Below the pieces are notes generated by a model that saw only the letters and a list, made by a program, of their open reading frames with translations, was not told the origin of the DNA and searched no databases. Source: Haliotis asinina (Eukaryota; Mollusca; Gastropoda; Lepetellida; Haliotidae). Taken from it: 64,000 bases of DNA. The translations under genes were made by a program, and so were the position numbers. The stretch spans positions 55,654,753 to 55,718,752 of the forward strand of contig NC_090281.1 in NCBI RefSeq assembly GCF_037392515.1, read 5' to 3'. The first letter of the stretch is position 1. Each line of letters opens with the position of its first letter. Positions 62,701-64,000 of this stretch are shown here, one piece after another.

Positions 62701-63500
62701 AAATAAATTTGGTTAATCCCGAGTATCTACACCAACCAAGGCCATATTGAAAACATATACCGCATTCCTCTATTAAGCACCCGGGAACTTACTTGTCAAA
62801 GGTCTTCAAGACCCGGCAGTTATTGGAGGCCCGGCGCATATTTCATGATAACCTACTTTACTTATTAGATGTCCGCTGCTTATTAGAAACACAACGCTTA
62901 TTAGAAAAGAAATAGTATACTCCTCAAGACTGAACAGACTGGACCACAGACCTAGGATTAGCAAAGAATCCTGTCTGATAAGGATTACAATTACATGTAG
63001 ATTCAGCGAACTTATGTAAAATTAGAGATTACACTCTCTCAATAAAGTACTGATTCTAGTATGTTTGTTTGGGAGTGCCATGCGGAATTCGAACCCACCG
63101 TCTCAGGCACCTAGTCCTGATAGATTCAACTATTTGCATAATCATTGGCCACGATGCTTCTGTGCTTCGTACATGTGATATCTTGCCATCTCAGGCTACT
63201 GGGACGTCCACGCTCATTGTACTTTTACGGGGCATGCATAGCATCGAACATCGAACATCACACACCTCATACTGTTTGGAATAAACAGAAGAGAAACAGT
63301 AGTCAAAAATATTTATTCAAGTGTTGCATACACTGCATCAGCAGTGGTTTGGATTTAATTTGTTACAGCCTATTAAAAATAAAAGTAGACTACTGTATCC
63401 CTGAAGTCCATGGAAATAAGGAATGAAAGTTGTATTGAACACGTATTTATACATGTATACATTTTTTTAGAAAGGACAATCAACTTGCAACATTTGTAAC

Positions 63501-64000
63501 TTAATCCCTTTGTGTAAAGGTGTCCAGTTTGGAGTACGACTCCAGAGTTCCACTGCTGAGGTGGAATCCCAGTATTCCAGGATTAGAGTGACGTCTCGTT
63601 TTTCTCTTCAGACGCCCTGATCGACGTCCTGAAGAAGCAGGTCTGGTCTGACCCCTGTCAAGCAAGGTCTTCATGTCCACTACATCTGAGTCATAGTCAC
63701 TGGACATGTCTGTCCGCTGGGATGAACCCTCGCTATCTGTACTTACGTCCACGAAACTACTCCCGGGTTGCTGGAGATCTCGGGAGGTGGAGACTTCTGG
63801 AACTGAACACGCACCTGTCTGGGGAGGAGCCGTGCTAAGATGGCGGGATGAGTTCCCAGATCTCTCTGTATCTGTTCCTACTTCTGCTATACCGCTATCC
63901 ATGCGCTGTACCAGCCGTGACATTGCTGACTGTGCAGCGTCTTGCTGGACACAAGGGAGTCCGCTGTCATCTGAATCGTTACTTCCTACTCCTAAGGGTT
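63501..64000 (-). CDS. C-terminal coding exon of an unidentified Ser-rich protein (5' part beyond window)
   Basis: The minus frame is open from the window's right edge to TAA at 63501, about 165 residues. It is Ser/Asp-rich, with acidic-serine stretches (SNDSDDSG and SSDYDSDVVDMK) of the kind phosphorylated by CK2, followed by a strongly basic segment (SGRRSGRLKRKTRRH) that could act as a nuclear localisation signal or bind acidic partners. The tail is LESYSKLDTFTQRD. Codon use looks like real coding sequence, and the absence of stops up to the edge supports an exon continuing outside. No family is recognised and no function is proposed. An ATG at 63923 is probably internal. Confidence 0.55.
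   Translation of the reverse strand, partial: PLGVGSNDSDDSGLPCVQQDAAQSAMSRLVQRMDSGIAEVGTDTERSGNSSRHLSTAPPQTGACSVPEVSTSRDLQQPGSSFVDVSTDSEGSSQRTDMSSDYDSDVVDMKTLLDRGQTRPASSGRRSGRLKRKTRRHSNPGILGFHLSSGTLESYSKLDTFTQRD

Overview
The window reads as nuclear DNA of a marine gastropod mollusc, most likely an abalone (Haliotis). This rests on intron-rich genes with AT-rich introns, long TG/CA microsatellites, and two interspersed repeat families typical of abalone loci: a ~200-280 bp family with a 'gtgagtgagttt...ccagctatatgg' end, and a tRNA-derived SINE. The species is an inference from remembered repeat sequence, not from a search. No LTR, retroviral or other capsid-bearing element was recognised.

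Layout, left to right. (1) 331-7998, minus: first 12 coding exons of the ribonucleotide reductase large subunit (RRM1). Residue numbering matches the human protein exactly, and the gene runs off the left edge. (2) 8.2-12.7 kb: gene-poor, with a 173 bp TG array, hairpin elements and repeat-family copies. (3) 12764-16277, plus: a two-exon ankyrin-repeat/SOCS-box protein, a likely Cullin-5 substrate receptor. (4) 19359-20789, minus: an intronless rhodopsin-like GPCR with unusual ERT and KPIVY motifs. (5) 20.8-27.1 kb: gene-poor, with repeats and palindromic MITEs. (6) 27791-32891, minus: a TNF-receptor-superfamily-like gene with a leader exon, four cysteine-rich domains, a Ser/Thr/Pro stalk and a transmembrane exon. 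A CARD-like but frame-shifted segment lies downstream at 27.1-27.5 kb. (7) 32.9-42.4 kb: repeats, plus a complete-looking 1.3 kb Tc1-type DNA transposon whose transposase carries one in-frame stop. (8) 42446 to about 60407, minus: a second receptor gene with a TNFR-like cysteine module, a CCP/sushi domain, a transmembrane segment, an unrecognised ~130-residue cytoplasmic region and a C-terminal death domain. One of its introns holds a ~4 kb, 36 bp-unit minisatellite. (9) 60.4-63.4 kb: SINEs, a ~0.5 kb foldback element and tandem duplications rich in TGACGTCA. (10) 63501-64000, minus: serine-rich C-terminal coding exon of a gene that begins beyond the right edge.

The main biological interest is the pair of same-strand cell-surface receptors. 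Both have TNFR-type cysteine modules, and one has a clear death domain, so this looks like a small apoptosis/innate-immunity receptor locus. The CRD-CCP-TM-death-domain architecture matches no family I can name. Exon models come from splice-site and phase matching by eye. In both receptor genes every proposed junction keeps phase, but the first exon of the second gene and the cytoplasmic part of the first are uncertain.
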